This document shows, piece by piece, positions 1-8,405 of a stretch of 64,000 bases of DNA. Position 1 is the first letter of the stretch; each line of letters starts with the position of its first letter. The notes under the pieces are model-generated. The model saw only the letters and a list, made by a program, of their open reading frames with translations, had not been told where the DNA came from and made no database searches. A program made the translations under genes and the position numbers. The stretch is from Fluviicola sp. Lineage in GTDB: Bacteria > Bacteroidota > Bacteroidia > Flavobacteriales_D > Crocinitomicaceae. The DNA lies in assembly GCA_002734065.2 (NCBI GenBank), contig NVXU02000037.1, positions 1 to 64,000 of the forward strand, in the 5' to 3' direction.

Positions 1-217
1 ATTTACTTTCGGTGCATGGTACAGAAACAGAGATGCATTTATTTTATCTATTGGAATTAGAACAAAGAAAGTGAAAATAGGATACAGCTATGATGTAACC
101 GTTTCTAAGCTAAACAATGGTGTTTCTGGAGGTTCTCACGAAGTTTCTTTAGGAATGACATTGAATTGTAAAACGAAACCAAAATCATTTAGAACAATCT
201 CTTGTCCATCTTTCTAA
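1..217 (+). CDS. PorP/SprF family type IX secretion membrane protein, C-terminal part
   Basis: Only the last 71 codons are inside the window; the reading frame starts at base 2 and stops with TAA at 215-217. The visible protein reads FTFGAWYRNRDAF, then KIGYSYDVTVSKL, then GSHEVSLGM. This pattern of outer-membrane beta strands, ending in an IGYSYD...SKL...GSHE segment, is characteristic of PorP/SprF proteins. These form the outer-membrane partner of the type IX secretion and gliding machinery or anchor cell-surface adhesin-like proteins in Bacteroidota. Most paralogues follow a large adhesin gene, which would lie to the left. The precise role of this copy cannot be told from its tail. Confidence 0.8.
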   Translation, partial: FTFGAWYRNRDAFILSIGIRTKKVKIGYSYDVTVSKLNNGVSGGSHEVSLGMTLNCKTKPKSFRTISCPSF

Positions 218-305
218 GACAATCAAGCTTCTTGCAGAGCTTGTAAAAAACGAAAAATCGGTTCTCTTTTCTGGTTTGAAGATCGAGAGTTCGTTTTTAT
301 TTTAT

Positions 306-338
306 ATTCACTGGGTGATTTAACGTCACCCAGTGAAT
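306..338. terminator. Hairpin between convergent genes
   Basis: A perfect 13-bp inverted repeat (306-318 and 326-338) with the 7-base loop TTTAACG lies between the ends of two converging genes. It has no long T-run on either side, so it may be a weak bidirectional terminator or an mRNA-end stabiliser. Confidence 0.55.
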
Positions 339-351
339 TATAAAGTTTTCG

Positions 352-2058
352 TCACTCTACCGTGTAAACAATCTTACCTTTTATAATGGTCGTGTTGGCA
401 AAATTATACTGATACTCCTTTGGCGCTGCCACAGGTCTTTCAAAAATAACCAAGGTAGCATCCTTTCCTTTCTCTAAAGTTCCTAATTCATTCTCTTGGA
501 ATGCTGCAAAGGCTGCCCAAATAGTCATGCCTTTGAGGCATTGCTCAAAAGTGATGCTTTCGTTGGCTAAAAAACCATTGCCTGGAATTTCCTCAGTGTT
601 TTTTCTATTTACCGCAGAATGAATGGTCGCAAAAGGGTTCGTTAGCTCTACAGGAAAGTCCGTTCCGATGGCCATCATACCAAATTGGTTCAGTAAAGAA
701 CGATACGCATACGCACCTCCCATTCGTTCTTTTCCAACTCGTGATTCTACCCAACCTTGGTCAGAAGTGGCATGTGTCGGTTGCACACTTGGAAACACTC
801 CAGCCTTTGCAAAGAGCTGAAAGTCTTTCGGGTCAACGATTTGCGCGTGCTCTATTCTCCAGCGATGGTCGGGTTTTACAGAATAAATGTCTTGGTACAA
901 TTCGAGCATTATTCTGTTGGTAGAATCTCCAATTGCGTGCGTATTCATCTGATAATTGACCTTTTCGCAGATAGTTGCAATTTCTTTCATGCGCTTCAAG
1001 GAGGTTGTTAAATAACCTTGATGTTCGTGCGAATCACTGTAAACCTCTTTCATAAATGCACCGCGAGAACCCATTGCTCCGTCTCCATAGACCTTAAAAC
1101 TTCGGATAAGCATGCTTTTATTCTGATAAATCCCTTCTTTTCTTGCAAATTCTATGTTTTTTTCTGTTGGGGAAAGCATTGCGTAAATATTCAGTGGCAA
1201 TGATTCATTCTCCATTAATTCTTCCAATAGTTCAACTTCAAAGCGTTTGAGACCTGCTTCATGGACGCCTGTAACGCCATAAGTAAACAATTCATGTTGA
1301 ACTTCTAAAATAGCTGCGTTTAATTCTTCTTTTGGGAAGTCTGGGAGAATGTCGAGGATGGGGTTCATGGCATTGTCAACGAAAACGCCGGTGGGTGCAA
1401 CAATATCAAAAGCTATACTACCAATTTGATTAGCGATGCTGGTGTTATGTTTCTTTTTAGCTTGTTGTGTAATAATATACCCTCCTTGATTCAATTCCTC
1501 ATCTTCTGCAAATTTCTTCAGCACATCTGATTTTTTAATCAAATAATCATTGGCGAGTAGCGCATGTCCGTCTATTCTGAACAAACACACAGGAATATCT
1601 GGAAAGAGTTCATTCAACCTATTATTTGTTGGCATTTCATCACCTTTCCAGCGAGATTGGTCCCAACCACGACCAATAATAAACGCCCGATTGTGTTTGC
1701 TTTGATACTTTTCTATTCTCACCAACATTTCATCGTAAGACTTACAACCCACCAAATCAACGCTCAATTTCTGTCGTGCATAGCTCATAATGTGTCCGTG
1801 TGCATCGGTAAAACCAGGGTAAACGTCTTTTCCAGCAGCATCAATGTACTTCTCCGCAGAATATTTGTTCAATATTTGCCGTTCTGACCCAACTTCAATG
1901 ATTTTTCCGTCTTTGATGGCAATTGCCTCAAATGTTTTCGCACCATCCTCCATTGTGTGAATGCTTGCGTTGTGAATCACAAGGTCGGCAGATTCTCCCT
2001 TCATGCAAGATTGGAGTAGGATGAGCGATGTAGTAATAAAAATAAATGATAGCTTCAT
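352..2058 (-). CDS. Amidohydrolase family lipoprotein (YtcJ-like)
   Basis: This is a metal-dependent hydrolase of the amidohydrolase superfamily, YtcJ/exoenzyme regulatory protein AepA-like group. The start is placed at 2058, where the protein begins MKLSFIFITTSLILLQSC, a lipoprotein signal peptide with Cys as acylation site; an in-frame start 29 codons upstream would bury this signal. The metal site begins with DAHGHIMSY (the HxH strand). Later metal-ligand segments include a Lys in the FKVYGDGAMGSRGA strand, RIEHAQI and IGTDFPVE. The protein therefore acts in the periplasm or on the outer membrane. The substrate is unknown; relatives act on cyclic amides or N-acyl compounds. A TACCTTTA box at 2073-2080 on this strand could be its -7 element. 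Confidence 0.85.
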   Translation of the reverse strand: MKLSFIFITTSLILLQSCMKGESADLVIHNASIHTMEDGAKTFEAIAIKDGKIIEVGSERQILNKYSAEKYIDAAGKDVYPGFTDAHGHIMSYARQKLSVDLVGCKSYDEMLVRIEKYQSKHNRAFIIGRGWDQSRWKGDEMPTNNRLNELFPDIPVCLFRIDGHALLANDYLIKKSDVLKKFAEDEELNQGGYIITQQAKKKHNTSIANQIGSIAFDIVAPTGVFVDNAMNPILDILPDFPKEELNAAILEVQHELFTYGVTGVHEAGLKRFEVELLEELMENESLPLNIYAMLSPTEKNIEFARKEGIYQNKSMLIRSFKVYGDGAMGSRGAFMKEVYSDSHEHQGYLTTSLKRMKEIATICEKVNYQMNTHAIGDSTNRIMLELYQDIYSVKPDHRWRIEHAQIVDPKDFQLFAKAGVFPSVQPTHATSDQGWVESRVGKERMGGAYAYRSLLNQFGMMAIGTDFPVELTNPFATIHSAVNRKNTEEIPGNGFLANESITFEQCLKGMTIWAAFAAFQENELGTLEKGKDATLVIFERPVAAPKEYQYNFANTTIIKGKIVYTVE

Positions 2059-2085
2059 AAGACGATTTTTGGTAAAGGTAGGAAA

Positions 2086-2148
2086 GATTTGGAGATTCGG
2101 ATATTCGAAGATTGATGCCCATAGTAGGTGATATTTAATCTCCAAATC
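2086..2148. repeat. Inverted repeat of an AATCTCCAAATC motif
   Basis: A perfect 12-bp inverted repeat has arms at 2086-2097 and 2137-2148. The right arm continues as a tandem-like run of the same motif to about 2156. Similar wording (AATCTCCAAATC, then CTTCCAATC) occurs at 28250-28270, so this looks like a dispersed intergenic sequence family. It lies upstream of the amidohydrolase gene. Confidence 0.6.
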
Positions 2149-2214
2149 TCCAAATTTTCACAGCTATCAACGTCAATAATCCATAATCCTAACACAATCA
2201 ACGTCAATTATCCC

Positions 2215-2222
2215 TACCTTTG
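2215..2222 (+). promoter_or_regulatory. -7 box (TACCTTTG) of the M23 peptidase gene
   Basis: TACCTTTG matches the Bacteroidota -7 consensus TAnnTTTG and ends only five bases before the ATG at 2228. Transcription should start about six bases downstream, so the mRNA would have almost no leader. No clear -33 TTG is visible at the usual distance. Confidence 0.5.
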
Positions 2223-2227
2223 TACAG

Positions 2228-3199
2228 ATGCCGAATACGAAGTATAAATACAACCCTGAAAATTTATCCTACGAGGAAGTAAAAATTTCTCCGTCTAAAA
2301 AAGTATTGCGCGTTTTGCTGTGGAGTGCTCCGAGTATTGTCTTGGGGTTAATTCTGGCAATAGTCTTTACCAACAGAATAGCTTCTCCAAAAGAGAAAAT
2401 GTTTGCCCAAGAATTGAAAACGAACGCAAAGGAATTAAAGCGAATGCAGTCAGACATTCAATTGGTTAACGAAGTTTTGGACGACATTCAAGGACGTGAT
2501 GAAGAATTGTACAGAACAGCTTTGTACGCAGAGAAATTTCCAGAAGAATTGCGAAAAATGGGAACGGGCGGCAGCGATAGGTATGCTTATTTAGACGGAA
2601 TGACCAATTCTGAATTGCTAAAATCAACGGCGACTCAAATTGACCAGTTAGAGAAAAGATTGCATGCGCAAAGTCTATCTTTTAGAGAATTACTAGAGTT
2701 GGCAAAGGAAAAAGAGAACATTCTTGCCTGCATTCCTTCTATACAACCTGTGAGAAACAAAGATTTGAAACGGAGAATAAGTGGTTTTGGTTGGAGAATT
2801 GATCCTATTTACAGAACTCGAAGAATGCACACGGGAATGGATTTTACCGCTGCTAGAGGTACAGAAGTTTACGCAACCGCAGACGGTGTGATAGAAGAAT
2901 TGGAAAAAAAACGTTGGGGTTATGGCAAAAGTATCATCATTAACCACGGTTACGGATACAAAACGCGTTATGCGCACCTCAAAGAGTTTAAAGTAAAGAA
3001 AGGACAGAAAATAAAACGAGGTGAATTAATCGGTTTGATTGGTTCTACAGGAAAATCAACAGGTCCGCATTTGCATTACGAAGTGGTTGTCAACGGTCAG
3101 AAAGTAAACCCTGTGGGCTATTATCATTCTGATTTATCTGCCGAAGAATACGAGCAGCTGCTAGAAATGAGTGAGAACTCTAATCAATCAATGGACTAA
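2228..3199 (+). CDS. M23 family peptidoglycan metallopeptidase
   Basis: This 323-residue protein has a cytoplasmic N-terminus, one transmembrane helix at about residues 28-47, a charged helical and probably coiled-coil region (50-165), and a C-terminal LytM/M23 zinc peptidase domain. The zinc ligands are visible as H201 and D205 (MHTGMDF) and H283 in the GPHLHYEV motif, with H281 as catalytic partner. Such proteins are anchored in the inner membrane and cut peptide crosslinks of peptidoglycan during growth or division. Because all the key residues are present, it is predicted to be an active endopeptidase rather than a degenerate EnvC-type activator. It appears monocistronic. Confidence 0.9.
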   Translation: MPNTKYKYNPENLSYEEVKISPSKKVLRVLLWSAPSIVLGLILAIVFTNRIASPKEKMFAQELKTNAKELKRMQSDIQLVNEVLDDIQGRDEELYRTALYAEKFPEELRKMGTGGSDRYAYLDGMTNSELLKSTATQIDQLEKRLHAQSLSFRELLELAKEKENILACIPSIQPVRNKDLKRRISGFGWRIDPIYRTRRMHTGMDFTAARGTEVYATADGVIEELEKKRWGYGKSIIINHGYGYKTRYAHLKEFKVKKGQKIKRGELIGLIGSTGKSTGPHLHYEVVVNGQKVNPVGYYHSDLSAEEYEQLLEMSENSNQSMD

Positions 3200-3200
3200 T

Positions 3201-3348
3201 CAATTAGTAATTAGCAATGTGTAATTAGTAATAGAAGATTTTTCTTCTAAGATGGTTTGTTGTTTCGAAGGAGGGTTGGCGCCTTGATTCTTTCCTAAAT
3301 TAATGTGTAATTGTCAATTACTAATTACACATTGTTAATTGTCAATTG
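3201..3348. repeat. Intergenic element with long imperfect inverted ends
   Basis: The 313-base gap between the M23 gene and dnaK holds no gene. Its left part is an element whose ends (3201-3232 and 3317-3348) pair as an imperfect 32-base inverted repeat, with a perfect 18-bp core (3215-3232 with 3317-3334). A small hairpin (AGAAGA-TTTT-TCTTCT, 3233-3248) follows the left arm. The arms are built from reiterated TAATTAG/AATTAC wording. It resembles a small non-autonomous repeat (MITE-like) or a strong mRNA-end fold. The rest of the gap carries the dnaK regulatory region. Confidence 0.6.
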
Positions 3349-3412
3349 CTAACTGACTCTGCCATTTTGACGGTCAGAAAGTCATACTATCACTACATTC
3401 TTCCCTTTTTTA

Positions 3413-3463
3413 TGACAATTTTGTCAGAATTTGAGCAAATTCTTGCTGTGGCACAAAGATTGA
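3413..3463 (+). promoter_or_regulatory. dnaK control region: palindrome plus sigma-54-like promoter
   Basis: TGACAA-TT-TTGTCA (3413-3426) is an inverted repeat that could bind a regulator. Downstream, TGGCAC at 3449-3454 followed by TTGA at 3460-3463 matches the sigma-54 -24/-12 layout. The GG (3450-3451) and the -12 dinucleotide (GA at 3462-3463; consensus GC) are exactly 10 bases apart. Transcription would start near 3475, about 38 bases before the dnaK ATG. No good TAnnTTTG box is visible here. Confidence 0.5.
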
Positions 3464-3512
3464 CTTTCCATAAACAGATTACAAATTGAAAATAAGAATT
3501 AAATAAATAGTT

Positions 3513-5423
3513 ATGGGAAAAATAATAGGAATAGATTTAGGTACAACCAATTCATGTGTCTCTGTGATGGAGGGAAATGAGCCAGTTGTTATCGAAAATT
3601 CAGAAGGAAGAAGAACAACGCCTTCTATCGTTGCTTTTGTTGAAGGTGGAGAGCGTAAGATTGGTGATCCAGCGAAAAGACAAGCGATTACGAATCCAAC
3701 AAAAACAATATACTCAATCAAGCGTTTCATGGGCTCATCTTTTGATGAAGTCTCTAAAGAAATTGCGCGCGTACCTTATAAGGTTGTAAAAGGAGACAAC
3801 AATACTCCTCGTGTCTTGATTGACGATAGAAAATACACACCGCAAGAAATTTCTGCAATGATTCTTCAAAAAATGAAGAAAACAGCAGAAGATTATTTGG
3901 GGCATGAGGTAACAGAGGCAGTTGTAACTGTCCCTGCATACTTTAACGATTCGCAAAGACAAGCAACGAAAGAAGCAGGTGAAATTGCAGGATTGACAAT
4001 CAAAAGAATTATCAATGAGCCAACAGCTGCGGCATTGGCGTATGGATTAGACAAGAAAGGAGTTGACCAAAAAATCGTGGTATTTGACTTCGGTGGTGGT
4101 ACGCACGATGTTTCTATCCTTGAATTAGGAGACGGAGTATTTGAAGTATTGTCAACAGATGGAGATACGCACTTAGGTGGAGACGATGTTGATCACATGA
4201 TCATTGATTGGTTGGCGGACGAGTTTAAAAAGGATGAAGGTCTTGATTTAAGAAAAGATCCAATGGCATTGCAGCGTTTGAAAGAAGCGGCAGAGAAAGC
4301 GAAGATTGAATTATCTTCTTCTTCTGCAACGGAAATCAACTTGCCTTACATCATGCCTGTTGACGGTGTGCCAAAGCACTTGGTGAGAACTTTGCAAAGA
4401 GCAAAATTTGAACAATTGATTTCTGATATCGTTGAAAGAACTATCGCTCCTTGTCGTTCGGCATTGAAAGCAGCAGGTTTATCAACTTCTGATATCGACG
4501 AAGTGATTTTGGTGGGTGGTTCTACAAGAATCCCAATCATTCAAGCAGCAGTGAAGAAATTCTTCGGAAAAGAAGCATCTAAAGGAGTAAATCCTGATGA
4601 GGTAGTTGCCATTGGTGCAGCGATTCAAGGTGGTGTTTTAACGGGAGAAGTGAAAGACGTTCTTTTATTAGACGTTATTCCATTGTCTTTGGGAATTGAA
4701 ACGATGGGTGGAGTATTTACCAAGTTAATTGATGCAAATACAACCATTCCAACGAAGAAGTCTGAGACTTTCTCAACCGCATCTGACAATCAACCATCTG
4801 TTGATATTCACGTGTTGCAAGGAGAAAGAGCAATGGCTGGAGACAACAAAACATTAGGTCGTTTCCAATTGACTGACATTCCACCAGCACGAAGAGGAGT
4901 TCCTCAAATTGAGGTTGTCTTTGACATCGATGCAAATGGTATCATGCAAATTTCTGCAAAGGATAAAGGAACAGGGAAGGAGCAAACAATTAAAATTGAG
5001 GCATCTTCAGGACTTTCTGACGCAGAAATAGAGAAAATGAAAGCAGAAGCAGAAGCAAATGCAGATGCAGATGAGAAGTTGAAAGCAGAGGTTGAATTAG
5101 TCAACAAAGCGGATTCATTGATTTTCCAAACGGAGCGACAAATTGAAGAGTATGGAGATAAAATTCCAGCTGACAAAAAAGGACCTATTGAAGATGCTTT
5201 AGCAGAATTGAAGAAAGAATTCGAAGCGAAAAACATGGAGAATTTGGAACCGGCAATGGAGAAATTAAACCAAGTATTCTCAGCAGCTTCTGAAGAAATG
5301 TACAACGCCGCAAACGCTGGTGGTGGAGAGCCTGGAGCAGAAGCACCAGATGCAGAAGCAAGCCCAGAAGATGAAGTAACGGACGTTGATTTTGAAGAAG
5401 TAGAGGAGAAAGAAGAGAAGTAA
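3513..5423 (+). CDS. dnaK: Molecular chaperone DnaK (Hsp70)
   Basis: This is a full-length 636-residue Hsp70. It binds exposed hydrophobic peptides and cycles between ATP and ADP forms with the help of DnaJ and GrpE in the cytoplasm. The actin-like ATPase domain covers residues 1 to about 383, with phosphate loop 1 [10 protein letters not shown] near the start, the [15 protein letters not shown] segment and the second phosphate loop [12 protein letters not shown]. The substrate-binding beta domain follows ([17 protein letters not shown]), then the helical lid and an acidic tail ending EEVEEKEEK. The His in GGGTHDV in place of the Phe found in E. coli is, from memory, usual in Bacteroidota. 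It appears to be a single-gene unit followed by a terminator. Confidence 0.98.
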   Translation: MGKIIGIDLGTTNSCVSVMEGNEPVVIENSEGRRTTPSIVAFVEGGERKIGDPAKRQAITNPTKTIYSIKRFMGSSFDEVSKEIARVPYKVVKGDNNTPRVLIDDRKYTPQEISAMILQKMKKTAEDYLGHEVTEAVVTVPAYFNDSQRQATKEAGEIAGLTIKRIINEPTAAALAYGLDKKGVDQKIVVFDFGGGTHDVSILELGDGVFEVLSTDGDTHLGGDDVDHMIIDWLADEFKKDEGLDLRKDPMALQRLKEAAEKAKIELSSSSATEINLPYIMPVDGVPKHLVRTLQRAKFEQLISDIVERTIAPCRSALKAAGLSTSDIDEVILVGGSTRIPIIQAAVKKFFGKEASKGVNPDEVVAIGAAIQGGVLTGEVKDVLLLDVIPLSLGIETMGGVFTKLIDANTTIPTKKSETFSTASDNQPSVDIHVLQGERAMAGDNKTLGRFQLTDIPPARRGVPQIEVVFDIDANGIMQISAKDKGTGKEQTIKIEASSGLSDAEIEKMKAEAEANADADEKLKAEVELVNKADSLIFQTERQIEEYGDKIPADKKGPIEDALAELKKEFEAKNMENLEPAMEKLNQVFSAASEEMYNAANAGGGEPGAEAPDAEASPEDEVTDVDFEEVEEKEEK

Positions 5424-5489
5424 CACTTCGACACTTCGAGAGCACTTCGGCAAGCCAGCTCAGTGTTCTCAGTGGTTTTTAAATAGACT

Positions 5490-5524
5490 AAAAAAGGGAT
5501 GACGAGAGTTGTCCTTTTTTTTTT
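5490..5524 (+). terminator. Rho-independent terminator after dnaK
   Basis: An A-run followed by GGGATGAC, a short loop GAGAGTT, then GTCC and a run of ten T forms a hairpin that ends in a U-tract. It lies about 70 bases after the dnaK stop codon. The T-run overlaps the -33 region of the next promoter. Confidence 0.8.
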
Positions 5525-5552
5525 GTTGCTTAGGTAAAAATGCTTATATTTG
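5523..5552 (+). promoter_or_regulatory. Bacteroidota promoter (TTG-N19-TATATTTG)
   Basis: TTG at 5523-5525 is followed after exactly 19 bases by TATATTTG (5545-5552), matching the Bacteroidota -33/-7 consensus. It probably drives the two genes starting at 5650 and 6119. Confidence 0.65.
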
Positions 5553-5649
5553 ATAGGCTGTCTAACTATAAATAAATCAAGATGATTGAAAGTAGGTGTA
5601 AGGCGGATATAGTGCATTAGTGAACTATATTCAATTGTTGTAACCATTG

Positions 5650-6114
5650 ATGCCCATGATGTCCCAGATTGTAATATCGCTTGCTGCATTGTTCGGATTA
5701 TTCCAATTATTTAGAATTACAGACGTTTTTTCGAAGGCTATAATATTGGCTCAAGCTTTGGCTGTTGTAATTGCTCTGTTCCCTTTTGCAATAGCTAAAA
5801 CAATTGGATTTTCCCTTTTCGGAATAATGATCTTGACTTCTGCTGTATACGTGCTTACCAGAAAGATTGAATTAACTGCGAAAGGATTGATGCTATTAAT
5901 CACCATTCCCGTTTTTTTAAGTTTCGTCTTTAAAATAAACCATTGGCCATATGCCTATGAATTTAGTTTGTTGATGTTGGTACCAATCATCGCATACTTA
6001 ATACTCATTACTCGAAAAATTAGTATTAAGAATGAAATTGGGTTTCTAACCATTATCGCTACAGAAGCATTGTTGGAGCTCTCTGTTATTGTATCATATT
6101 GGCTCAACTTATAA
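5650..6114 (+). CDS. Small integral membrane protein, unknown
   Basis: The protein has about 154 residues and is composed almost entirely of hydrophobic helices: roughly residues 8-22, 30-50, 54-68, 80-95, 100-118 and 130-150, which suggests five or six membrane spans. No catalytic motif or named family is recognised. Several ATG codons (5650, 5659, 5662) could be the start; no clear ribosome-binding site separates them. It precedes the HNH-like gene by four bases, so the two are probably co-transcribed. Confidence 0.6.
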   Translation: MPMMSQIVISLAALFGLFQLFRITDVFSKAIILAQALAVVIALFPFAIAKTIGFSLFGIMILTSAVYVLTRKIELTAKGLMLLITIPVFLSFVFKINHWPYAYEFSLLMLVPIIAYLILITRKISIKNEIGFLTIIATEALLELSVIVSYWLNL

Positions 6115-6118
6115 TCAT

Positions 6119-6865
6119 ATGCACGGAGTTTGTAAATTATGTCTTGAAGAGAAGCCGCTAATTAAAACGTCACATATTCTTCCTGACTTTTTATTTGCTG
6201 ACCTTTTTGATGAAAAACATAAGCTCAGAGCTCTTGAAATGAAGGAACTTTTGAGCAAATCTCCCAGAATATCCAAACCATCAACTGGTGATTACGAAGG
6301 AGGAATTTTATGCAATGACTGTGATAATCAAATTATTGGGCAATATGAAACGTACGCCTCGAATGTCATTAAGAATAATCTTAGCGCTAATAAAAAAGTA
6401 GCATTTGAAAATCAAAATTTTGCAGGCACCAAGTCAATCCAAGTGCGTAACTTGAATTATAAGAAATCTAAGTTGTTTCTTACCTCATTATTATGGAGAG
6501 CCAGTATAACTAGCTTAGATCGATACAAAAACATTGAACTTGGTCCATATGGCGAACCTCTTCGATTAGAATTAATAAATGGAATCCTTTCAGAATCAAG
6601 TATTTTTCAAATAAACATTATTGAGTTTGAACAAGTTGATGAATTCACATCGTTCATTGGATTACCTGTAAAACACAAGGTCGATAACACAACATATTAT
6701 TCTATAATAATCAAAGGTTATTTGATTATTTACTTCTTAAAGGAAAATAGATTATCTAAAACAATGGCTGATTATAAATTAACGGATAGAGGTGAATTAG
6801 TGATCCCACAAATGCCACATGAACAAGTTAAAGGATTCATCTTTGGTTATGCTGGTGTTAAATAA
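6119..6865 (+). CDS. HNH-like zinc-binding protein, unknown function
   Basis: The start is placed at 6119 because the conserved part begins MHGVCKLCLEE, directly after the previous gene. The N-terminal 70 residues carry a zinc-site arrangement CKLC, then SHILP, then ILCNDCD. This is the treble-clef layout shared by HNH nucleases and many HNH-like proteins of unknown function. The remaining 175 residues hold no recognised motif. A classical HNH catalytic signature (His-Asn-His) is not convincing, so nuclease activity is uncertain. It lies downstream of a small membrane protein and is followed by 231 bases without a gene. Confidence 0.55.
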   Translation: MHGVCKLCLEEKPLIKTSHILPDFLFADLFDEKHKLRALEMKELLSKSPRISKPSTGDYEGGILCNDCDNQIIGQYETYASNVIKNNLSANKKVAFENQNFAGTKSIQVRNLNYKKSKLFLTSLLWRASITSLDRYKNIELGPYGEPLRLELINGILSESSIFQINIIEFEQVDEFTSFIGLPVKHKVDNTTYYSIIIKGYLIIYFLKENRLSKTMADYKLTDRGELVIPQMPHEQVKGFIFGYAGVK

Positions 6866-7041
6866 TACCAAAGTAAAATGGACGGTTACTAACACAACCT
6901 ATGCGATAATGCGGGGTTTGTGCTTCGAGAGATCACTTATGTGTTAACAATACTATTCCTATCTTCGAAAAAACAACCTAGGTTAATAAGCCGTACTACG
7001 CATAGCCCAGAACGTTATTTCAATTCAGATAACCTTCTAAC

Positions 7042-7073
7042 AAAAAAAAGTCCCGTTGAAAACTCAACGAGAC
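7042..7073 (-). terminator. Rho-independent terminator of the thrS-rplT operon
   Basis: On the minus strand a 10-bp stem (7064-7073 pairing with 7050-7059, one G-U) with a four-base loop GTTT is followed by eight T. It lies about 25 bases after the rplT stop codon. Confidence 0.9.
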
Positions 7074-7096
7074 CTTTGCTATAAAGAGGATGTAAT

Positions 7097-7444
7097 TTAT
7101 TTTTTGACTGCGTCACAAACTGATTTGAACGCTTCCGGGTGATTCATTGCTAAATCTGCAAGAACCTTACGGTTAAGCTCCATATCGCTTTTGTTCACCA
7201 ATCCCATGAATTGAGAATAATTCATTCCGTGTAAACGTGCACCTGCGTTAATACGCATAATCCACAATGAGCGGAAGTTTCTTTTCTTTTGTTTTCGTTC
7301 TGTGTATGCGTATAACATACCTTTCTCTACTGCATTCTTTGCAACAGTCCAGACATTTTTTCTTCTTCCAAAGTAACCTTTGGCGTGCTTCATTACGTTC
7401 TTACGACGCGCTTTTGAAGCAACATGATTGACCGATCTTGGCAT
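7097..7444 (-). CDS. rplT: 50S ribosomal protein L20
   Basis: The 115-residue basic protein begins [24 protein letters not shown] and contains [15 protein letters not shown] and [21 protein letters not shown], all diagnostic of bacterial L20. L20 binds 23S rRNA early in large-subunit assembly. It is the last gene of the thrS-infC-rpmI-rplT operon and is followed by a strong terminator. In some bacteria L20 represses its own operon by binding the leader RNA; no such site is obvious in the 108 bases between rpmI and rplT. Confidence 0.98.
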   Translation of the reverse strand: MPRSVNHVASKARRKNVMKHAKGYFGRRKNVWTVAKNAVEKGMLYAYTERKQKKRNFRSLWIMRINAGARLHGMNYSQFMGLVNKSDMELNRKVLADLAMNHPEAFKSVCDAVKK

Positions 7445-7552
7445 AATTTTTAAGTTTTTAATAAAGAGTGCAACATTGTTTCAGTTGACTTAGTTACTCG
7501 TTACTGGGTTAACATTTTTAAATAAACCTGTATGAATCCGAAACCTATCGGA

Positions 7553-7750
7553 TTACTTCATACATAATTGTTGCTTGATATTTGCTACGTCTGATTTATG
7601 AACCAGTCCAGCTTTAGTCAAGTTACGTTTCTGCTTTTTAGTCTTCTTCGTTAGAATGTGACTCTTAAAAGCGTGTTTTCTTTTGATTTTACCGCTTCCA
7701 GTTACTTTGAATCTCTTCTTAGCACTAGATTTAGTTTTCATTTTTGGCAT
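7553..7750 (-). CDS. rpmI: 50S ribosomal protein L35
   Basis: This 65-residue, very basic protein ([20 protein letters not shown], then [12 protein letters not shown]) is a canonical L35, a small component of the large ribosomal subunit. It sits between infC and rplT, the order conserved across bacteria. A 52-bp palindrome separates it from infC upstream, which may lower or adjust transcription or mRNA stability at this junction. Confidence 0.97.
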   Translation of the reverse strand: MPKMKTKSSAKKRFKVTGSGKIKRKHAFKSHILTKKTKKQKRNLTKAGLVHKSDVANIKQQLCMK

Positions 7751-7790
7751 CTCTCTTCGTTTTTAATTTACCTCTTTATATAGCTTCTTG

Positions 7791-7842
7791 TTTTTAATTA
7801 CTGTACGGTCTAGTCGCGACTAGACCGTACAGTAATTAAAAA
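7791..7842. repeat. Perfect 52-bp palindrome between infC and rpmI
   Basis: Arms 7791-7816 and 7817-7842 are exactly complementary with no loop. The centre is TCGCGA inside the half-site GTACGGTCTAGTCG (7803-7816), flanked by A/T-rich ends that finish in five T or A. It begins at the base after the infC stop codon. A related 56-bp palindrome lies at 36544-36599. On RNA it would fold into a long hairpin followed by a U-run, that is, terminator-shaped but inside an operon. Confidence 0.95.
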
Positions 7843-8397
7843 TTATTTCTTTTTCTTAGAATTAATCATCATAATCATTCTCTTTCCTTCTAATTTCGGC
7901 ATTTGCTCAATTACTCCGTATTCTTCGAGTTCTTGTGCTAACCTTAACAAAAGAATTTCTCCCCTGTCTTTAAAAACAATTGTACGTCCTCTAAAGAATA
8001 CAAATGCCTTTACTTTATTTCCTTCTTCCAAAAACTTCTTAGCGTGAGCTAATTTGAAATCGAAATCGTGATCGTCAGTATTCGGTCCAAATCTAATTTC
8101 CTTCAAAACAACTTTCGACTGCTTTGCTTTCATTTCTTTGGCCTTTTTCTTCTGGTTGTACAAGAATTTCTTGTAATCCAAAATCTTACATACCGGCGGA
8201 TCAGCTTTAGGTGAAATTTCAACCAAATCAAGATCTAATGTGTCTGCTAGTTTAATTGCTTCAGAAGTTGTCATTACAACTGGCTCCTGTCCTTCGCGAA
8301 CTAAACGAATACTTCGTGCATAAATCTTGTCGTTAATCTTGTGTAGGGCTTGATCTTCTCTTTTTACAAACCTTCTTCTGTTACTTGGTCTTCTCAT
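7843..8397 (-). CDS. infC: Translation initiation factor IF-3
   Basis: At 184 residues this is a typical IF-3, which binds the 30S subunit, prevents premature joining of 50S and checks start-codon pairing. The N-terminal domain shows INDKIYARSIRLV and LDLVEISPKADPPVCKILDYKKFLYNQKKK; the C-terminal domain shows KEIRFGPNTDDHDFDFKLAHAKKFLEEGNKVKAFVFFRGR. The gene starts eight bases after the thrS stop codon and is second in the thrS-infC-rpmI-rplT operon. infC in several groups uses a rare start codon; here ATG is used. Confidence 0.97.
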   Translation of the reverse strand: MRRPSNRRRFVKREDQALHKINDKIYARSIRLVREGQEPVVMTTSEAIKLADTLDLDLVEISPKADPPVCKILDYKKFLYNQKKKAKEMKAKQSKVVLKEIRFGPNTDDHDFDFKLAHAKKFLEEGNKVKAFVFFRGRTIVFKDRGEILLLRLAQELEEYGVIEQMPKLEGKRMIMMINSKKKK

Positions 8398-8405
8398 TCA
8401 GTTTT

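Noticed and set aside
4904-5689. 261-codon open frame antisense to dnaK
   Set aside because: It mirrors the dnaK 3' end, is rich in Ser/Phe as expected from antisense of Lys/Glu-rich codons, and has no family resemblance or promoter.
6882-6950. Possible integron attC-like site after the HNH-like gene
   Set aside because: TAACACA and TGTGTTA form an inverted repeat about 50 bases apart, but the RYYYAAC and GTTRRRY core sites are not matched, and no integrase is present.
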